Assembly: GCA_030447645.1 (NCBI GenBank)
Contig: JAUJOM010000025.1
Location: forward strand, 1-52,440
Source: Longimicrobiaceae bacterium
GTDB lineage: Bacteria > Gemmatimonadota > Gemmatimonadetes > Longimicrobiales > Longimicrobiaceae
Reading direction: 5' to 3'
DNA length: 52,440 nt
The notes under the pieces were generated by a model that did no database searches, had not been told where the DNA came from, and was given only the letters and a program-made list of their open reading frames with translations. The translations under genes and the position numbers were made by a program. Shown here piece after piece: positions 8,737-17,530 of this stretch. Numbering within the stretch: position 1 is the first letter of the stretch; every line of letters begins with the position of its first letter.

Positions 8737-9587
8737 GCGCGGCTCCGTTCTACCTGACACACCGCTTCCGCGACCGAGAGGGCCTCCCGGGTGGTGCGCG
8801 GATCATGCACCCGGAAGATGCGCGCACCCCGCAGCAAACCCAGCACGCATGCCGCCGCGGTGCCGACATCCCGCTGCTCGGGTAAAAGATCACCCAACAG
8901 CTTGCCGATGAACGCTTTGCGGGAAGGGCCGAGCAGAATGGGGTGGCCGAGAGGAGCAAGCTCGTCGAGCCGGCCGAGCAGCTCCAGGTTGTGCTCCGCC
9001 GTCTTGGCGAATCCGATGCCTGGATCGAGGACGATCCGCTCGGAGTCGACACCCGCCGCCTGTGCTCGCCGGAGGGCTATGCCCAGCTCCGCGGAGACTT
9101 CGCCGGCGACGTCATGGTAGCTGGCTGCCTGCTGCATCGTCTGGGGGTCACCCCGCATGTGCATGAGCACCAGGCCGGCCCCGGAAGCGGCTACCACCCG
9201 TCCCATCGCCGGGTCGCCGAGTGCTGAAACGTCGTTGATCACGTCAGCGCCCGCGTCCAGTGCGGCGCGCGCCACCTCGGCCTTGCGGGTGTCCACCGAG
9301 ATCGGCGTGGGCAGCCGGGCCTTGAGCGCCTTTACGATGGGGAGGATGCGGGCGGATTCTTGCTCGGCGGGTACCGGGCGGGCGCCGGGACGGGTAGACT
9401 CGCCACCTACATCGACCAGGTCAGCACCGGCAGCGACCATCTCCAGCGCCCGATCCAGTGCACGAGCGGGGTCAGCGAAGCGTCCGCCGTCGCTGAACGA
9501 GTCCGGCGTGGCGTTCAAGATCCCCATGATCCGCGCCCGCGCCAGGTCCAGAGTTTCGCACCGAAGTCGCCACCCGCCCGGCTTCAC
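8733..9587 (-). CDS. folP: Dihydropteroate synthase
   Basis: Condenses p-aminobenzoate with hydroxymethyl-dihydropterin diphosphate in folate synthesis; the sulfonamide target. Seen: GILNATPDSFSDGG (about 22-35), the pABA/pterin loop GGESTRPGA, ISVDTRKAEVA, INDVSALGDP, DPGIGFAKT and GPSRKAFIG. Length 284 is typical. It begins at a GTG overlapping the ftsH stop (GTGA). The ftsH-folP pairing is a common bacterial neighbourhood, as hpt-ftsH is. No frame damage is seen. Confidence 0.96.
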   Translation of the reverse strand: MKPGGWRLRCETLDLARARIMGILNATPDSFSDGGRFADPARALDRALEMVAAGADLVDVGGESTRPGARPVPAEQESARILPIVKALKARLPTPISVDTRKAEVARAALDAGADVINDVSALGDPAMGRVVAASGAGLVLMHMRGDPQTMQQAASYHDVAGEVSAELGIALRRAQAAGVDSERIVLDPGIGFAKTAEHNLELLGRLDELAPLGHPILLGPSRKAFIGKLLGDLLPEQRDVGTAAACVLGLLRGARIFRVHDPRTTREALSVAEAVCQVERSRA

Positions 9588-11566
9588 GCCGGCGCGGGTT
9601 CAGGACCACCGAGAAGCGGGGGAGGAACGCGGCGTGGCTGACCAGCCGGCGCGGGCATAACCGGGGAGGGCGTTGATGGAGACGCTTCCGAGGCGCGCGG
9701 CGGGAGCGATTCTCCGCGGACCAGCCGCTCGATGTCGTCCCGGGTAAGCGTTTCCCGCTCCAGGAGCGCGCTGGCTAACGTGTGCAGCAGCGCCATGTGC
9801 TCGGAAAGCGTTTCCCTGGCGCGGCTGTAGGAGTTGGAGATGAGCCGGGACACCTCGTCATCGACCAGCTGCGCCGTACGATCAGACACTTCACGCCGGT
9901 GCTGCAGCTCCCGCCCGAGGAACACTTCCTGTTCGTTGTCACCCACCAAAATCGGCCCCACCACGTCGGAGAGACCCCACTGCGTCACGTACCTGCGCGC
10001 GATGCTGGTGGCCTTTTGAATGTCGCTAGAAGCTCCCGTGGTGACGCGGTCGCGCCCAAAAACCAGCTCTTCCGCCACCCGGCCGCCGTAGCTCATCACC
10101 AGGTTGGCCTCGATCTGCTGCCGCGTCACGGAAACGCGGTCGTCCTCCGGGAGGGTGAAAGCCAACCCGAGCGCCCGCCCGCGCGGCACGATGGTGACCT
10201 TGTGCAGCGGGTCATTGCCGAGGGTCTTGATCGCACACACCGCGTGCCCGGCCTCGTGATAAGCAGTCAGCCGGCGTTCTTCGTCCCTCATGACCATGCT
10301 CTTGCGCTCCGCGCCGAGCATGACCTTGTCCTTGGCGTCCTCCAGGTCCGCCATGTACACCTGGTCGTTGCCACGGCGGGCCGCGAGCAGCGCCCCCTCG
10401 TTCACCAGGTTCGCCAGGTCGGCACCCACCATTCCCGGCGTTCCCCGAGCGATGGTCGGGACGTTGACATCCGGTGCCGCCGGAATCTTGCGGAGGTGTA
10501 CTCGGAGGATGCCTTCCCGGCCCTTTACGTCCGGCGCATCCACCACGATCTGCCGGTCGAAGCGGCCCGGGCGCAGCAGCGCGGGATCGAGCACGTCGGG
10601 GCGGTTGGTGGCTGCAATCAGGATCACACCCTGGTTCGACTCGAAGCCGTCCATCTCCACCAGCAGCTGGTTGAGCGTCTGCTCCCGCTCGTCGTGCCCG
10701 CCGCCGAGGCCGGCACCCCGATGCCTGCCGACCGCGTCAATCTCGTCAATAAAGATGATGCAGGGCGCATGCGACTTCCCCTGCTCGAACAAATCGCGCA
10801 CGCGGGACGCTCCCACCCCGACGAACATCTCGACAAAGTCGCTCCCCGACATGGAAAAGAAGGGCCGCCCGGCCTCACCCGCGACCGCGCGGGCGAGCAG
10901 CGTCTTGCCGGTGCCCGGAGGGCCGACCAGCAGGGCGCCCTTGGGCAGCCGCCCACCCAGCTTGGTGAACTTTTGCGGGTCCTTGAGGAATTCGACGATC
11001 TCCTGCAGCTCGTACTTGGCTTCCTCCGCGCCGGAGACGTCTTCGAACGTCACCTTGGGCGTGTCGCCGGAAAGCAGCTTCGCCTTCGATTTCCCGAACT
11101 GGAACGCCTTGGAGCCGGTAGACTGCATCTGCCGCATGATAAAGAACCAGAGCCCGAAGAAGATCAGCCACGGAAGCAGCCCCCCGATGATGCCGAGCCA
11201 CTGCCGGTCGGCCTTGCGCGCAGAGATAAGCACCCCTCGTTCTTCCAGGGAAGCGAGCAGTACTTCCGAGTCACTCACCGGCAGCAGAGTGCTGAAGTGC
11301 GTGACCTGGCCCTGCTTGCCCTGGATCGGGGCCCGCAGCTTGCCGTCGAGCTGACTCCCCTCGATCACCGCAGCCTCGGCAACGTTGCCGCGGTCCAGCT
11401 CGTTCTTGAACTGTGTATAGTTAAGGGGCTCCGCTGTGGGTTGGCGGCCTTCCATCACCTGAAGCAGGACAACCGGAATCAGGATGATCAACGCCCACAG
11501 CGAGGCGGTCTTGGAGATCCGGGCCCACCGGGGCACGTTGGGACGATTGGGTTCGCGATCAGCCAT
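9584..11566 (-). CDS. ftsH: ATP-dependent zinc metalloprotease FtsH
   Basis: A membrane-bound hexameric AAA+ protease for membrane-protein quality control. Seen: a transmembrane segment near 22-37, an extracytoplasmic region to about 125, a second transmembrane segment near 128-145, then the AAA module with Walker A GPPGTGKT (215-222), Walker B IIFIDEID and the SRH region ([19 protein letters not shown]). The M41 protease site is HEAGH near 440 with the downstream zinc-ligand Asp region. Length 660 is standard, with a Pro-rich tail ([14 protein letters not shown]). Its ATG directly abuts the hpt stop. A 596-residue plus-strand open frame over this gene is a high-GC shadow. Confidence 0.97.
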   Translation of the reverse strand: MADREPNRPNVPRWARISKTASLWALIILIPVVLLQVMEGRQPTAEPLNYTQFKNELDRGNVAEAAVIEGSQLDGKLRAPIQGKQGQVTHFSTLLPVSDSEVLLASLEERGVLISARKADRQWLGIIGGLLPWLIFFGLWFFIMRQMQSTGSKAFQFGKSKAKLLSGDTPKVTFEDVSGAEEAKYELQEIVEFLKDPQKFTKLGGRLPKGALLVGPPGTGKTLLARAVAGEAGRPFFSMSGSDFVEMFVGVGASRVRDLFEQGKSHAPCIIFIDEIDAVGRHRGAGLGGGHDEREQTLNQLLVEMDGFESNQGVILIAATNRPDVLDPALLRPGRFDRQIVVDAPDVKGREGILRVHLRKIPAAPDVNVPTIARGTPGMVGADLANLVNEGALLAARRGNDQVYMADLEDAKDKVMLGAERKSMVMRDEERRLTAYHEAGHAVCAIKTLGNDPLHKVTIVPRGRALGLAFTLPEDDRVSVTRQQIEANLVMSYGGRVAEELVFGRDRVTTGASSDIQKATSIARRYVTQWGLSDVVGPILVGDNEQEVFLGRELQHRREVSDRTAQLVDDEVSRLISNSYSRARETLSEHMALLHTLASALLERETLTRDDIERLVRGESLPPRASEASPSTPSPVMPAPAGQPRRVPPPLLGGPEPAPA

Positions 11567-12121
11567 CTATAAGCTCGCAATAAAAGGCAAGTTACGAAAA
11601 TCCTCCGAGTGGTCGAGGCCGTAGCCGATCAGGAACTCGGCGGGTGCATCAAAACCAACCCAGCGCGCGTCCCGCACCAGACTGGTTGCGATCCGCTTGT
11701 GCAAAAGAGCGCACACCTCGAGCGACTTGGGACCGCGCGCATCAAGCAGCGGAATCAGGCGGTTCAGCGTCGTGCCACTGTCGACGATGTCTTCAACGAT
11801 GATCACGTGCCGCCCGGCAAGGTTGGCTTCCGGATCGTAGAGCAGACGCACCGTTCCGGAGCTGGTGGTGCTGCTCCCGTACGAAGACGCGACCAGAAAG
11901 TCGACCTGTGCCGGGCGCGGAATGTCCCGGATCAGGTCGCTGATGAACATGAACGATCCCTTCAGCAGGCCGAGGAGCAACAGGTCTTCGCCGGGGGGAT
12001 ACGCTTTAGCGATTTCCTCTCCCATCTCGCGCACGCGCTCCGCGATTTCATCCGTGGTGTAAACCATGCGGCGGATCGGCCGCCCACCCGTGCGCGCGAG
12101 AATTTTGTCGGTATCAAGCAT
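11567..12121 (-). CDS. hpt: Hypoxanthine phosphoribosyltransferase
   Basis: Salvages hypoxanthine and guanine with PRPP. The PRPP-binding loop VIIVEDIVDSGTTL (106-119) is intact, preceded by the family blocks LLGLLKGSFMF and VDFLVASSYG, and followed by WVGFDAPAEFLIGYGLD for purine-ring contacts. Length 184 is typical. It sits in the classical tilS-hpt-ftsH order with an 8-base overlap between the end of tilS and its ATG, so it is translationally coupled. Confidence 0.96.
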   Translation of the reverse strand: MLDTDKILARTGGRPIRRMVYTTDEIAERVREMGEEIAKAYPPGEDLLLLGLLKGSFMFISDLIRDIPRPAQVDFLVASSYGSSTTSSGTVRLLYDPEANLAGRHVIIVEDIVDSGTTLNRLIPLLDARGPKSLEVCALLHKRIATSLVRDARWVGFDAPAEFLIGYGLDHSEDFRNLPFIASL

Positions 12122-13516
12122 CCGAAAGCTGGATCAAGAGGGCGTCCTCACCATGCCGTGGCTGGAACTCCACCGTGCGCGCGACACCCACAACCCAGAG
12201 CGCCATACCCGCCGCGTCGACCAGGACCGGCGTGCTGGCCCGGCGAGAGCGCGGCACCCGGCGATCACTCCACAACTTCTTGAGTGCCCGACTGCCGCCA
12301 AAAAGCCGGATGCGGTCGCCCGGCTTGGGACCGCGAAACAGTAGCGGCGTGCGGAGCTGATCCGTGCAAAGCCCCACCCCGTCCGGTGCATCACCGAGCC
12401 AGCTGTCCACACCCCAGGCAACCCTGTACTCCCGGCCGCCAATGTGCGCGAGCCCCGTCCCGGCCGGGCCATCCAAACAAAGGGGCTGGTCAGGCGCAGG
12501 CGCCGCCGCGGTCTGCCGGACGCGCACCTCGTCGAACTCCGCGAGCAACGACACGCCACCGGCAAGGAGAAACTCGCGTCCGCTGGGACTGTCCATAATA
12601 AACTGAACAGCCATGCGGGTTCCGACCTGCCCCGGTGTGGAACCGAAGCAGCGTAATGCCTGACGTAGCAGAAGCGGCGCCAGAACTGGGTTCTGGCGGA
12701 AGCGCGCTCGCGAAAGTATTACGGCGTCGCCGTCGGTGCGAATCGCCTCCGAGGCCACGCCCCCGAGGGCCTGCTTCACCAGCGCTTCGTTCTCCCCGCG
12801 AGTTCGGCCAGGCGAACCAGGCTGGCCCGTGCGCCAGGTGCGATCGTGCGCTCGAGGCGCGGAATCAACTCCAGCCGGATGCGGTTGCGCGCGTGGCCAA
12901 GCGCCCGGTTGGTGGCATCGGTGCGCCAGCGAAGCTGTCTCGCCCTGGCGTAGCGTGCAAGGTCACGCCGCCAGAACGGGAGGAGTGGACGCGCGAGCGG
13001 TCCCGGGCCCAGCGGGGCCATCCCGGCCAGGCCTCGCACCCCCGTCCCGCGGAGTACCCGGAAAAGAACCGTTTCGGCCTGGTCGTCGGCGTGATGGCCC
13101 ATCACCAGCCGGTCTGCTTGCGCCACGCGCGCCGCGGTTTGCAGAAACGCGTGCCGCTCCCGACGGGCAGCGTCCTCGCCGCGTGGAGCCTCGCGGCAGC
13201 GTGCCACCACAAGCGGAACCCCCCACGCGCGGCACAACCCGGCGACCCACTGTGCATCTGCGCCACTGCGTACCCGCATTCCATGGTCCAGATGCGCGGC
13301 GGAAACCCGAGCGTTGCAGACGAACCGGAGCAGATACAGCAGGACGACCGAATCGCGCCCGCCCGAAAGTGCGACGAGCAGGTGCTTGTCCGCGAGTTCG
13401 AGAGCGGCGAGGTGTTGACGGAAACGGTGCTCGAGAGCCGCGGCGTCTACCTGCGTGGTCCTCCCTTCCGCAGCGTCAGCTCGGAACGAACGCCTCGCAC
13501 CCCCTCCACGTCCCAC
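12114..13516 (-). CDS. tilS: tRNA(Ile)-lysidine synthetase, one frameshift
   Basis: Modifies the wobble C of the CAU-anticodon tRNA-Ile to lysidine. The N-terminal PP-loop ATPase has SGGRDS (51-56), HLDHGMR and GHHADDQAETVLFR. It runs from 13516 to about 12797, where the frame ends in a premature TGA. Shifting by one base near 12797 restores NEALVKQA and joins the C-terminal substrate-binding region, which ends at 12114 with the expected TilS_C-like block KPGDRIRLFGGSRALKKL. The summed length, about 467, matches the family. The start is uncertain: 13516 overlaps the BON gene by 70 bases and no better ATG/GTG/TTG lies in frame before the PP-loop. The gene is essential in most bacteria, so I treat the break as a sequence error. 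Confidence 0.88.
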
Positions 13517-13773
13517 GCGTCATCCGTTGCGTAGCGGATCTCCTCATAGCTGGGCAGCTCACCCCGCAGCAGTACAATGCCGTTCTGAACCGCGGCTTCA
13601 ATCGCTTCCGCGTCGACCCACGTATCGTAGAAGAGCGCTTCCCGCACGCTCTCCAGCAGCTCCTCGTCGCTTCGCTGCCGTGAGCGCAGCCGCTCGTGGT
13701 ACGGGCCGAGTCCGTATCGCGCCGGACCGTATACACCGCCCGCTTGGCCTGATCGGGTCTCACTCCGGGACAT
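13447..13773 (-). CDS. BON-domain protein
   Basis: 108 residues from an ATG with a strong AGGAGG site 4 bases upstream. Residues about 35-100 look like one BON domain (SDEELLESVREAL, then NGIVLLRGELPSYEE and the closing VEGVRGVRSELTL), the alpha/beta module seen in OsmY and other proteins that interact with membranes or periplasmic partners. No signal peptide or transmembrane segment is evident, so a cytoplasmic or surface-associated role is open. It is the first gene of the minus-strand train into tilS, and its end overlaps the 5' part of tilS. Confidence 0.75.
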   Translation of the reverse strand: MSRSETRSGQAGGVYGPARYGLGPYHERLRSRQRSDEELLESVREALFYDTWVDAEAIEAAVQNGIVLLRGELPSYEEIRYATDDAWDVEGVRGVRSELTLRKGGPRR

Positions 13774-13777
13774 GAAC

Positions 13778-13783
13778 CCTCCT
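13778..13783 (-). promoter_or_regulatory. Strong Shine-Dalgarno for the BON gene
   Basis: AGGAGG on the minus strand, 4 bases before the ATG at 13773. It supports that start and marks the beginning of the downstream gene train, because most later genes lack such a site and rely on overlapping codons. Confidence 0.7.
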
Positions 13784-13806
13784 GGATTTAGACGTGCGTG
13801 CCGACC

Positions 13807-14673
13807 CTAGGCGCGCAACAAGCGTTCCAGAAACGGCTCCGCGTCGCCGGGGGAAGGCCCGGGTGGAAGCGGGCGTCCGCGGAGCCGGTGCAATACCTCG
13901 GCGAGTCTGTCCGGCCGGTCGGAGATGATCCCGTCCACTCCCCAGGCCAGCAGCCGCTCCATATCGGTTGGCGCGTTCACGGTCCAGACGTGCACGGGCA
14001 GGTTACCCGCGTGCGCATCCTGAATGAAGCCGGGGGAAACCACCCGAAGCCCGCCGGAGTGCTCCGGCACCTGCATGGCATCCACGGGTGGAGCATAGAG
14101 GCGCCGCGCGCGTGCCCGATGCGCCAGCCAGAAGGCGAGGATTTCTTCCCGTGCCGCACTGATGGGACCCGCGTAAGCGACAAAGCGGCGTCGATTCGCC
14201 CGCTCGCCGGCAGCCACGAGAACCCGGCGGTGAGCGCCGTGCGCGTGGATGGTTTCCCACACGCGCTCCGCTGCACGCCCGTCCTTGATCTCCACGTTGA
14301 CCCGAGCCGTGGGAAACGTCGCGAGCACCTGGTCGAACGAGGGGATGGTTTCGCCACGTCCACGGAGGGGAAAGGTTTGTCCCCCGTCCGGCGAAAAGCG
14401 GAAGCCGGCATCGAAGCGCTGGATTTGAGCCAGGGTCTGCGCGGCCACGGGGCCGCGCCCGTCGGTTGTACGCTGCAAAGTCGGATCGTGAATCACCACC
14501 GCCTCCCCATCGGCGGTAGGCTGCACGTCCAGCTCCAGGATATCAGCCCGCCACCACTTCAGTGCGCGGCGGAAGGCGAGCAGGGTATTCTCGGGCGCCA
14601 GGGCAGACCCGCCCCGATGCGCGATCAGCAGGGGGGCACCGGCCAGATACGCGTGCCCGCCGCGGCGACGCAC
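13807..14673 (-). CDS. Glycerophosphodiester phosphodiesterase
   Basis: Hydrolyses deacylated phospholipid headgroup esters to glycerol-3-phosphate. The GDPD TIM-barrel signature is complete: IAHRGG with the catalytic His (19), PENT (27-30), DILELDV with metal-ligand Glu and Asp (47, 49), VIHDPTLQRTT with the second catalytic His (62), NVEIKDG, and VHVWTVNAPTDMERLLAWG toward the end. No signal peptide is seen, so it is probably cytosolic. It starts at a GTG four bases after the stop of the 14677-15204 gene, consistent with an operon. Length 288 is normal for the short bacterial form. Confidence 0.93.
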   Translation of the reverse strand: MRRRGGHAYLAGAPLLIAHRGGSALAPENTLLAFRRALKWWRADILELDVQPTADGEAVVIHDPTLQRTTDGRGPVAAQTLAQIQRFDAGFRFSPDGGQTFPLRGRGETIPSFDQVLATFPTARVNVEIKDGRAAERVWETIHAHGAHRRVLVAAGERANRRRFVAYAGPISAAREEILAFWLAHRARARRLYAPPVDAMQVPEHSGGLRVVSPGFIQDAHAGNLPVHVWTVNAPTDMERLLAWGVDGIISDRPDRLAEVLHRLRGRPLPPGPSPGDAEPFLERLLRA

Positions 14674-14676
14674 CGG

Positions 14677-15204
14677 TCAGGACGTGGCTTCCAGCTCCTC
14701 GCGCTCCGCCGGAGACAGACCGAGCAGCCGGTACAACACGAGGTCAACCAGCCGGGCAGTCATGGCACGGGCCCATACCAGTTTGCGGGAATCCGCTCCC
14801 GCTTCCAGCTCCGCTGACATGGTGGCGTAGCGGTCGCCAAGGAACGCAAGGATGCTCTCAACCACCTCCAGGTGGGGTGGGCGCGAATTCCCTTCCGAAA
14901 CCAGACCGTCCACGAAAGCCAGCAGCCCGGGGAATACCATCTCCGTGAGGTGCCCTCCGTGCACGATCTCCTCGTCCGTGAGTTCTTCCCAGGCGAGTTC
15001 GTTCCAGTATAATTCTTCGGCTTCGCGACGGAGAAACGCCATCCTGGCTGGCGAAAGCATCGCGTCGGACACCTGCCTGGAGTTGCGTCCAATCGCCTGC
15101 AGGACGCGGCCCCGCCGGAGCTCGATGTACGCCTGGCCGTTCACGGGCTCGGCGGTGGGTTTGTGCATCGCGATCGGCAGGGTCCAGAGGATCAGATGAC
15201 TCAT
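14677..15204 (-). CDS. Hypothetical protein, all-helical
   Basis: About 175 residues from the ATG at 15204 (MSHLILWTLPIAMHKPT); the frame extends to 15252 without a better start. The sequence is soluble, acidic and Leu/Glu-rich, with predicted long helices (FLRREAEELYWNELAWEEL and LEVVESILAFLGDRYATM). No cysteine clusters, nucleotide-binding motifs or signal peptide are seen. I do not recognise the family. It is the middle gene of a three-gene minus-strand block: pentapeptide protein, this gene, phosphodiesterase. Confidence 0.6.
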   Translation of the reverse strand: MSHLILWTLPIAMHKPTAEPVNGQAYIELRRGRVLQAIGRNSRQVSDAMLSPARMAFLRREAEELYWNELAWEELTDEEIVHGGHLTEMVFPGLLAFVDGLVSEGNSRPPHLEVVESILAFLGDRYATMSAELEAGADSRKLVWARAMTARLVDLVLYRLLGLSPAEREELEATS

Positions 15205-15248
15205 GCTGGACGGGTAACTTAGGGCGTCGCGGGCGGACCCCGCAATGC

Positions 15249-15995
15249 TCAACTTTCGGCCGCAACCTTCAGCGACTCGCGAGCGCTTTCCCCTCCGTCG
15301 AGAGTGGCGCGGTCCATGTCGGCGCCGGATAGATCAGCTCCGTCCAGGTTGGCCGCGGTCAAATCCGCCCCGGTAAACCTGGCCCCCACCAGCTTGGCGC
15401 CCTTGAAGATGGTTTCCCGAAGTGTGGCGCCCGTGAGGTTCGCACCCTCGAGGTCGGCCTCCGACAGATTGGCGCCGGCGAGGTCGCTGTAGTCGAGGGC
15501 TGCCCATTCAAGCGCGGCACGCGACAGGTCCGCGCCGCGGAGATAGGCGCCCGTGAGATTGGCTCCCTTTAGATCGGCACCGGTCAGGTCCGCGCCGGTG
15601 AGCACCGCGCCCTTGAGGAACGCGCCGGTGAACTGAACCTTGCGAAGATACGCCCATTCCAGGTGCACGCCCTCGAGGTACGCCCACTCGACGCTCGCCT
15701 TTTCGAGGTACGCCCCCCAGAGCTGGGCGTCCTTGAGGAATGCTTCCGTGAGAGTCGCCTGCGTCAGCGTCGCACCCTTGAGGTTCGCCCCCTCCAGGTC
15801 TGCCCCTGCGAGGTTCACGCCCTTCAGGTTCGCACCCGCGAGCTTCGCACCCTTGAGGTTGGCGCGCTCGAGGTTGGCGCCCTCCAAATTCATTCGCTCC
15901 AGAAAGGCGCCCGACAGGTCGGCACCCCGCAGGTTCAGGTGCCCGGCAGCCGCCAACATCCACACGTCACGGTCACTGAGGATCCTCGGTTCCAT
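15249..15995 (-). CDS. Pentapeptide-repeat protein
   Basis: 248 residues from an ATG. Residues about 20-235 are almost entirely A(D/N)LxGA-type pentapeptides (LRGADLSGAFLERMNLEGAN and so on), some 40 units, predicting a right-handed quadrilateral beta helix. Such proteins can mimic DNA (the Qnr/MfpA class, which protects gyrase), act as scaffolds or have no known role; no catalytic domain is fused here. The N-terminal 18 residues (SDRDVWMLAAAGHLN) are non-repetitive. A central block is unusually rich in large residues (WGAYLEKASVEWAYLEG), which would form a bulky patch on one face. Divergent from the plus-strand gene at 16087. Confidence 0.93.
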   Translation of the reverse strand: MEPRILSDRDVWMLAAAGHLNLRGADLSGAFLERMNLEGANLERANLKGAKLAGANLKGVNLAGADLEGANLKGATLTQATLTEAFLKDAQLWGAYLEKASVEWAYLEGVHLEWAYLRKVQFTGAFLKGAVLTGADLTGADLKGANLTGAYLRGADLSRAALEWAALDYSDLAGANLSEADLEGANLTGATLRETIFKGAKLVGARFTGADLTAANLDGADLSGADMDRATLDGGESARESLKVAAES

Positions 15996-16086
15996 GCTGT
16001 CCTTATTTTATGTGTTGGGCGTCCGGACGGGTCCAATTTGTGCAAGGCCCGTTCCGCCTCTCGTTTCAATTACCATTGGAGATTTT
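15996..16086. promoter_or_regulatory. Divergent intergenic region
   Basis: A 91-base AT-richer gap between the divergent starts of the pentapeptide gene (minus) and the acidic small gene (plus). It must hold promoters for both. I see a ribosome site GGAG at 16079-16082 before the plus-strand ATG, but no convincing -35/-10 pair. Confidence 0.4.
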
Positions 16087-16413
16087 ATGAGCGTCAATCG
16101 CAACGTCGACCCCGCGTTCGACGATGAGGAGATCGAGGAGGCCGATCCGCTCGGTGAGCAGGGGTTCGCCGAAACCGGCTTTGAGGATGCGCCCGACGGC
16201 GGACCGCTCTTCAGCGCACCAGGTCTGGTTGATGCCGGAATCGACAAGCCCGCCGGGGGTGAGGGTCAGAAAGTAGCCGGTATCCCGGAGCGGAACCAGC
16301 ACCGGGTGAATACACCGAGCGAGCAGCGCCCGGATTCCGAGCACATCATTATTCGTGAGCGTGGTGGCGATAGCAAGGGGGACCCTGCCGTAGGTGGCAC
16401 CCGACCGGAGTGA
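16087..16413 (+). CDS. Small acidic hypothetical protein, coupled to endonuclease III-like gene
   Basis: 108 residues from an ATG with a GGAG-like site just upstream. The N-terminal half is strikingly acidic (FDDEEIEEADPLGEQ) and then Gly/Pro-rich; the C-terminal half is polar with HIIIRERGGDSKGD. No fold or domain is apparent and it is probably largely disordered. Its TGA overlaps the GTG start of the downstream nuclease as GTGA, so the two are translationally coupled. Reading the open frame further upstream would run into the divergent pentapeptide gene, so the ATG here is the sensible start. Function unknown; context suggests a partner or regulator of the nuclease. Confidence 0.6.
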   Translation: MSVNRNVDPAFDDEEIEEADPLGEQGFAETGFEDAPDGGPLFSAPGLVDAGIDKPAGGEGQKVAGIPERNQHRVNTPSEQRPDSEHIIIRERGGDSKGDPAVGGTRPE

Positions 16414-17072
16414 AACGCCCGTTCGACGTCGATGTAGCCCTGGGGCGGATTGCCGATGCGATCCGCCCCTTCCCTCCGGCGGCGATGTTCCAGCTGTTCG
16501 ACGAGGGGCTCAAATCGACCTTCGAGCAGCTGGTGGCGTGCATCCTTTCCATACGCACCCGCGACGAGGTTAGCCTGCTCGCGGCTCGCCGCCTTTTCGG
16601 CCGCGCTCGCGCGCCGATTGACGTGGTGAAGCTGGGACCTGAGGGGATCGACGCGTTGATCGCCGAGTGCACCTTCCACGAAACCAAAGCACGACAGATT
16701 CACACGGTTGCGGAAATCGCGGTCCGGGAGCACCACGGCAAGCTGCCCTGTGACGCTGATGTGCTCCTCGCCTTTTCAGGCGTCGGACCCAAGTGCGCCA
16801 ATCTGACTCTGGGGATTGCCTGCCGTCAGCCCCGGATCAGTGTGGACATTCACGTTCACCGGGTGACGAACCGCTGGGGATACACAACGGCGAGCACTCC
16901 CGAAGGAACGCTCGCCGCGCTGGAAACAAAACTCCCGGAACGTCACAGAATCGACATCAACCGGCTGCTCGTGCCGTTCGGCAAGCACGTGTGTACCGGC
17001 CAGCTACCGCGCTGCTCCACCTGCCCGGTGCTGGATATGTGTCAGCAGGTCGCGGTCACCCGGCACCGCTGA
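16410..17072 (+). CDS. nth: Endonuclease III-like DNA glycosylase (HhH-GPD, FeS)
   Basis: A base-excision-repair glycosylase/AP-lyase for oxidised pyrimidines. Seen: FEQLVACILSIRTRDEV (family LLSAQTTD region, diverged to SIRTRD), the hairpin FSGVGPKCANLTLG with the catalytic Lys at 128, VDIHVHRVTNRWG with the catalytic Asp at 146, and a complete C-6x-C-2x-C-5x-C iron-sulphur cluster (195, 202, 205, 211). Length 220 is normal. The replacement of the usual AQTTD by IRTRD suggests a subfamily distinct from standard Nth. It starts at GTG overlapping the previous gene and ends one base before the convergent SWIM-protein gene. Confidence 0.9.
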   Translation: MKRPFDVDVALGRIADAIRPFPPAAMFQLFDEGLKSTFEQLVACILSIRTRDEVSLLAARRLFGRARAPIDVVKLGPEGIDALIAECTFHETKARQIHTVAEIAVREHHGKLPCDADVLLAFSGVGPKCANLTLGIACRQPRISVDIHVHRVTNRWGYTTASTPEGTLAALETKLPERHRIDINRLLVPFGKHVCTGQLPRCSTCPVLDMCQQVAVTRHR

Positions 17073-17378
17073 TCAGGCGGCTCGTGCCATCTCACGGAGC
17101 TGGACGACCAGCGAGCCAACCGCACTCAGCACCCGCTCATCCCCTTCCCGTAGCAGCGCGGCAAGAATATGCTTGCAGATGCGCTCCCGCCACAGGTGAT
17201 CGCCGCAGTCACACCGCGGGTGCTGCGGATGGTGCAGGTCCACCCAGTGCGTTTCGCTCCCTCCGCTGATCCGATATCTACCCCGCCCCGCGGGCCGCAC
17301 CCGCAGCCCAAGGCTGCGCTCCAGACGGGCGAAGTCAACGCCGCCGGCCGCGGCGAAATTGATTGCAGACTGCGCCAT
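17073..17378 (-). CDS. SWIM zinc-finger small protein
   Basis: 101 residues from an ATG with AGGAGG 6 bases upstream (17385-17390). Residues about 50-73 contain the SWIM pattern: CDCGDH, then RICKHI (CxC...CxH), a zinc site for DNA or protein binding. The N-terminal part has short basic and Gly-rich strands (RVRPAGRGRYRISGG). There is no catalytic domain, so this is a standalone SWIM module; in other bacteria such modules accompany SNF2 helicases or transposases, neither of which is here. Convergent with the nuclease gene with no gap. Confidence 0.75.
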   Translation of the reverse strand: MAQSAINFAAAGGVDFARLERSLGLRVRPAGRGRYRISGGSETHWVDLHHPQHPRCDCGDHLWRERICKHILAALLREGDERVLSAVGSLVVQLREMARAA

Positions 17379-17384
17379 CGTTTC

Positions 17385-17390
17385 CCTCCT
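17385..17390 (-). promoter_or_regulatory. Strong Shine-Dalgarno for the SWIM gene
   Basis: AGGAGG on the minus strand with a 6-base spacer to the ATG at 17378. It confirms the start and suggests an independently transcribed gene. Confidence 0.7.
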
Positions 17391-17462
17391 AGGTCCGCTG
17401 CTCCCTCGCCTCCAAATGCACGAATATTGTACACCGCGGAAGGCAAATAGATCGCGGAAAAC

Positions 17463-17503
17463 GCAATGCGCCGCAAGGTGTTTTCACCCTTACGGCGCAT
17501 TGC
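17463..17503 (-). terminator. Rho-independent-like terminator after the lipoprotein genes
   Basis: A long hairpin: GCAATGCGCCG at the left pairs with CGGCGCATTGC at the right, continued by a G/C-rich inner stem around a TTTT loop. It begins 28 bases past the minus-strand stop at 17531, and the minus strand continues with GTTTTCC. It probably ends transcription of the two lipoprotein genes. Confidence 0.75.
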
Positions 17504-17530
17504 TGAGTGTCGGCGACGGGCCCTACGGCA

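Noticed and set aside
9782..11572. 596-residue plus-strand open frame
   Set aside because: It lies exactly antisense to ftsH and has no recognisable motif; a high-GC antisense shadow.
12735..13683. Plus-strand open frames over tilS
   Set aside because: Antisense to tilS; Arg/Pro-rich shadows without motifs.
15300..15900. Regular repeats suggesting a CRISPR array or tandem DNA repeat
   Set aside because: The 15-base periodicity comes from degenerate pentapeptide codons; there are no identical repeats separated by unique spacers.
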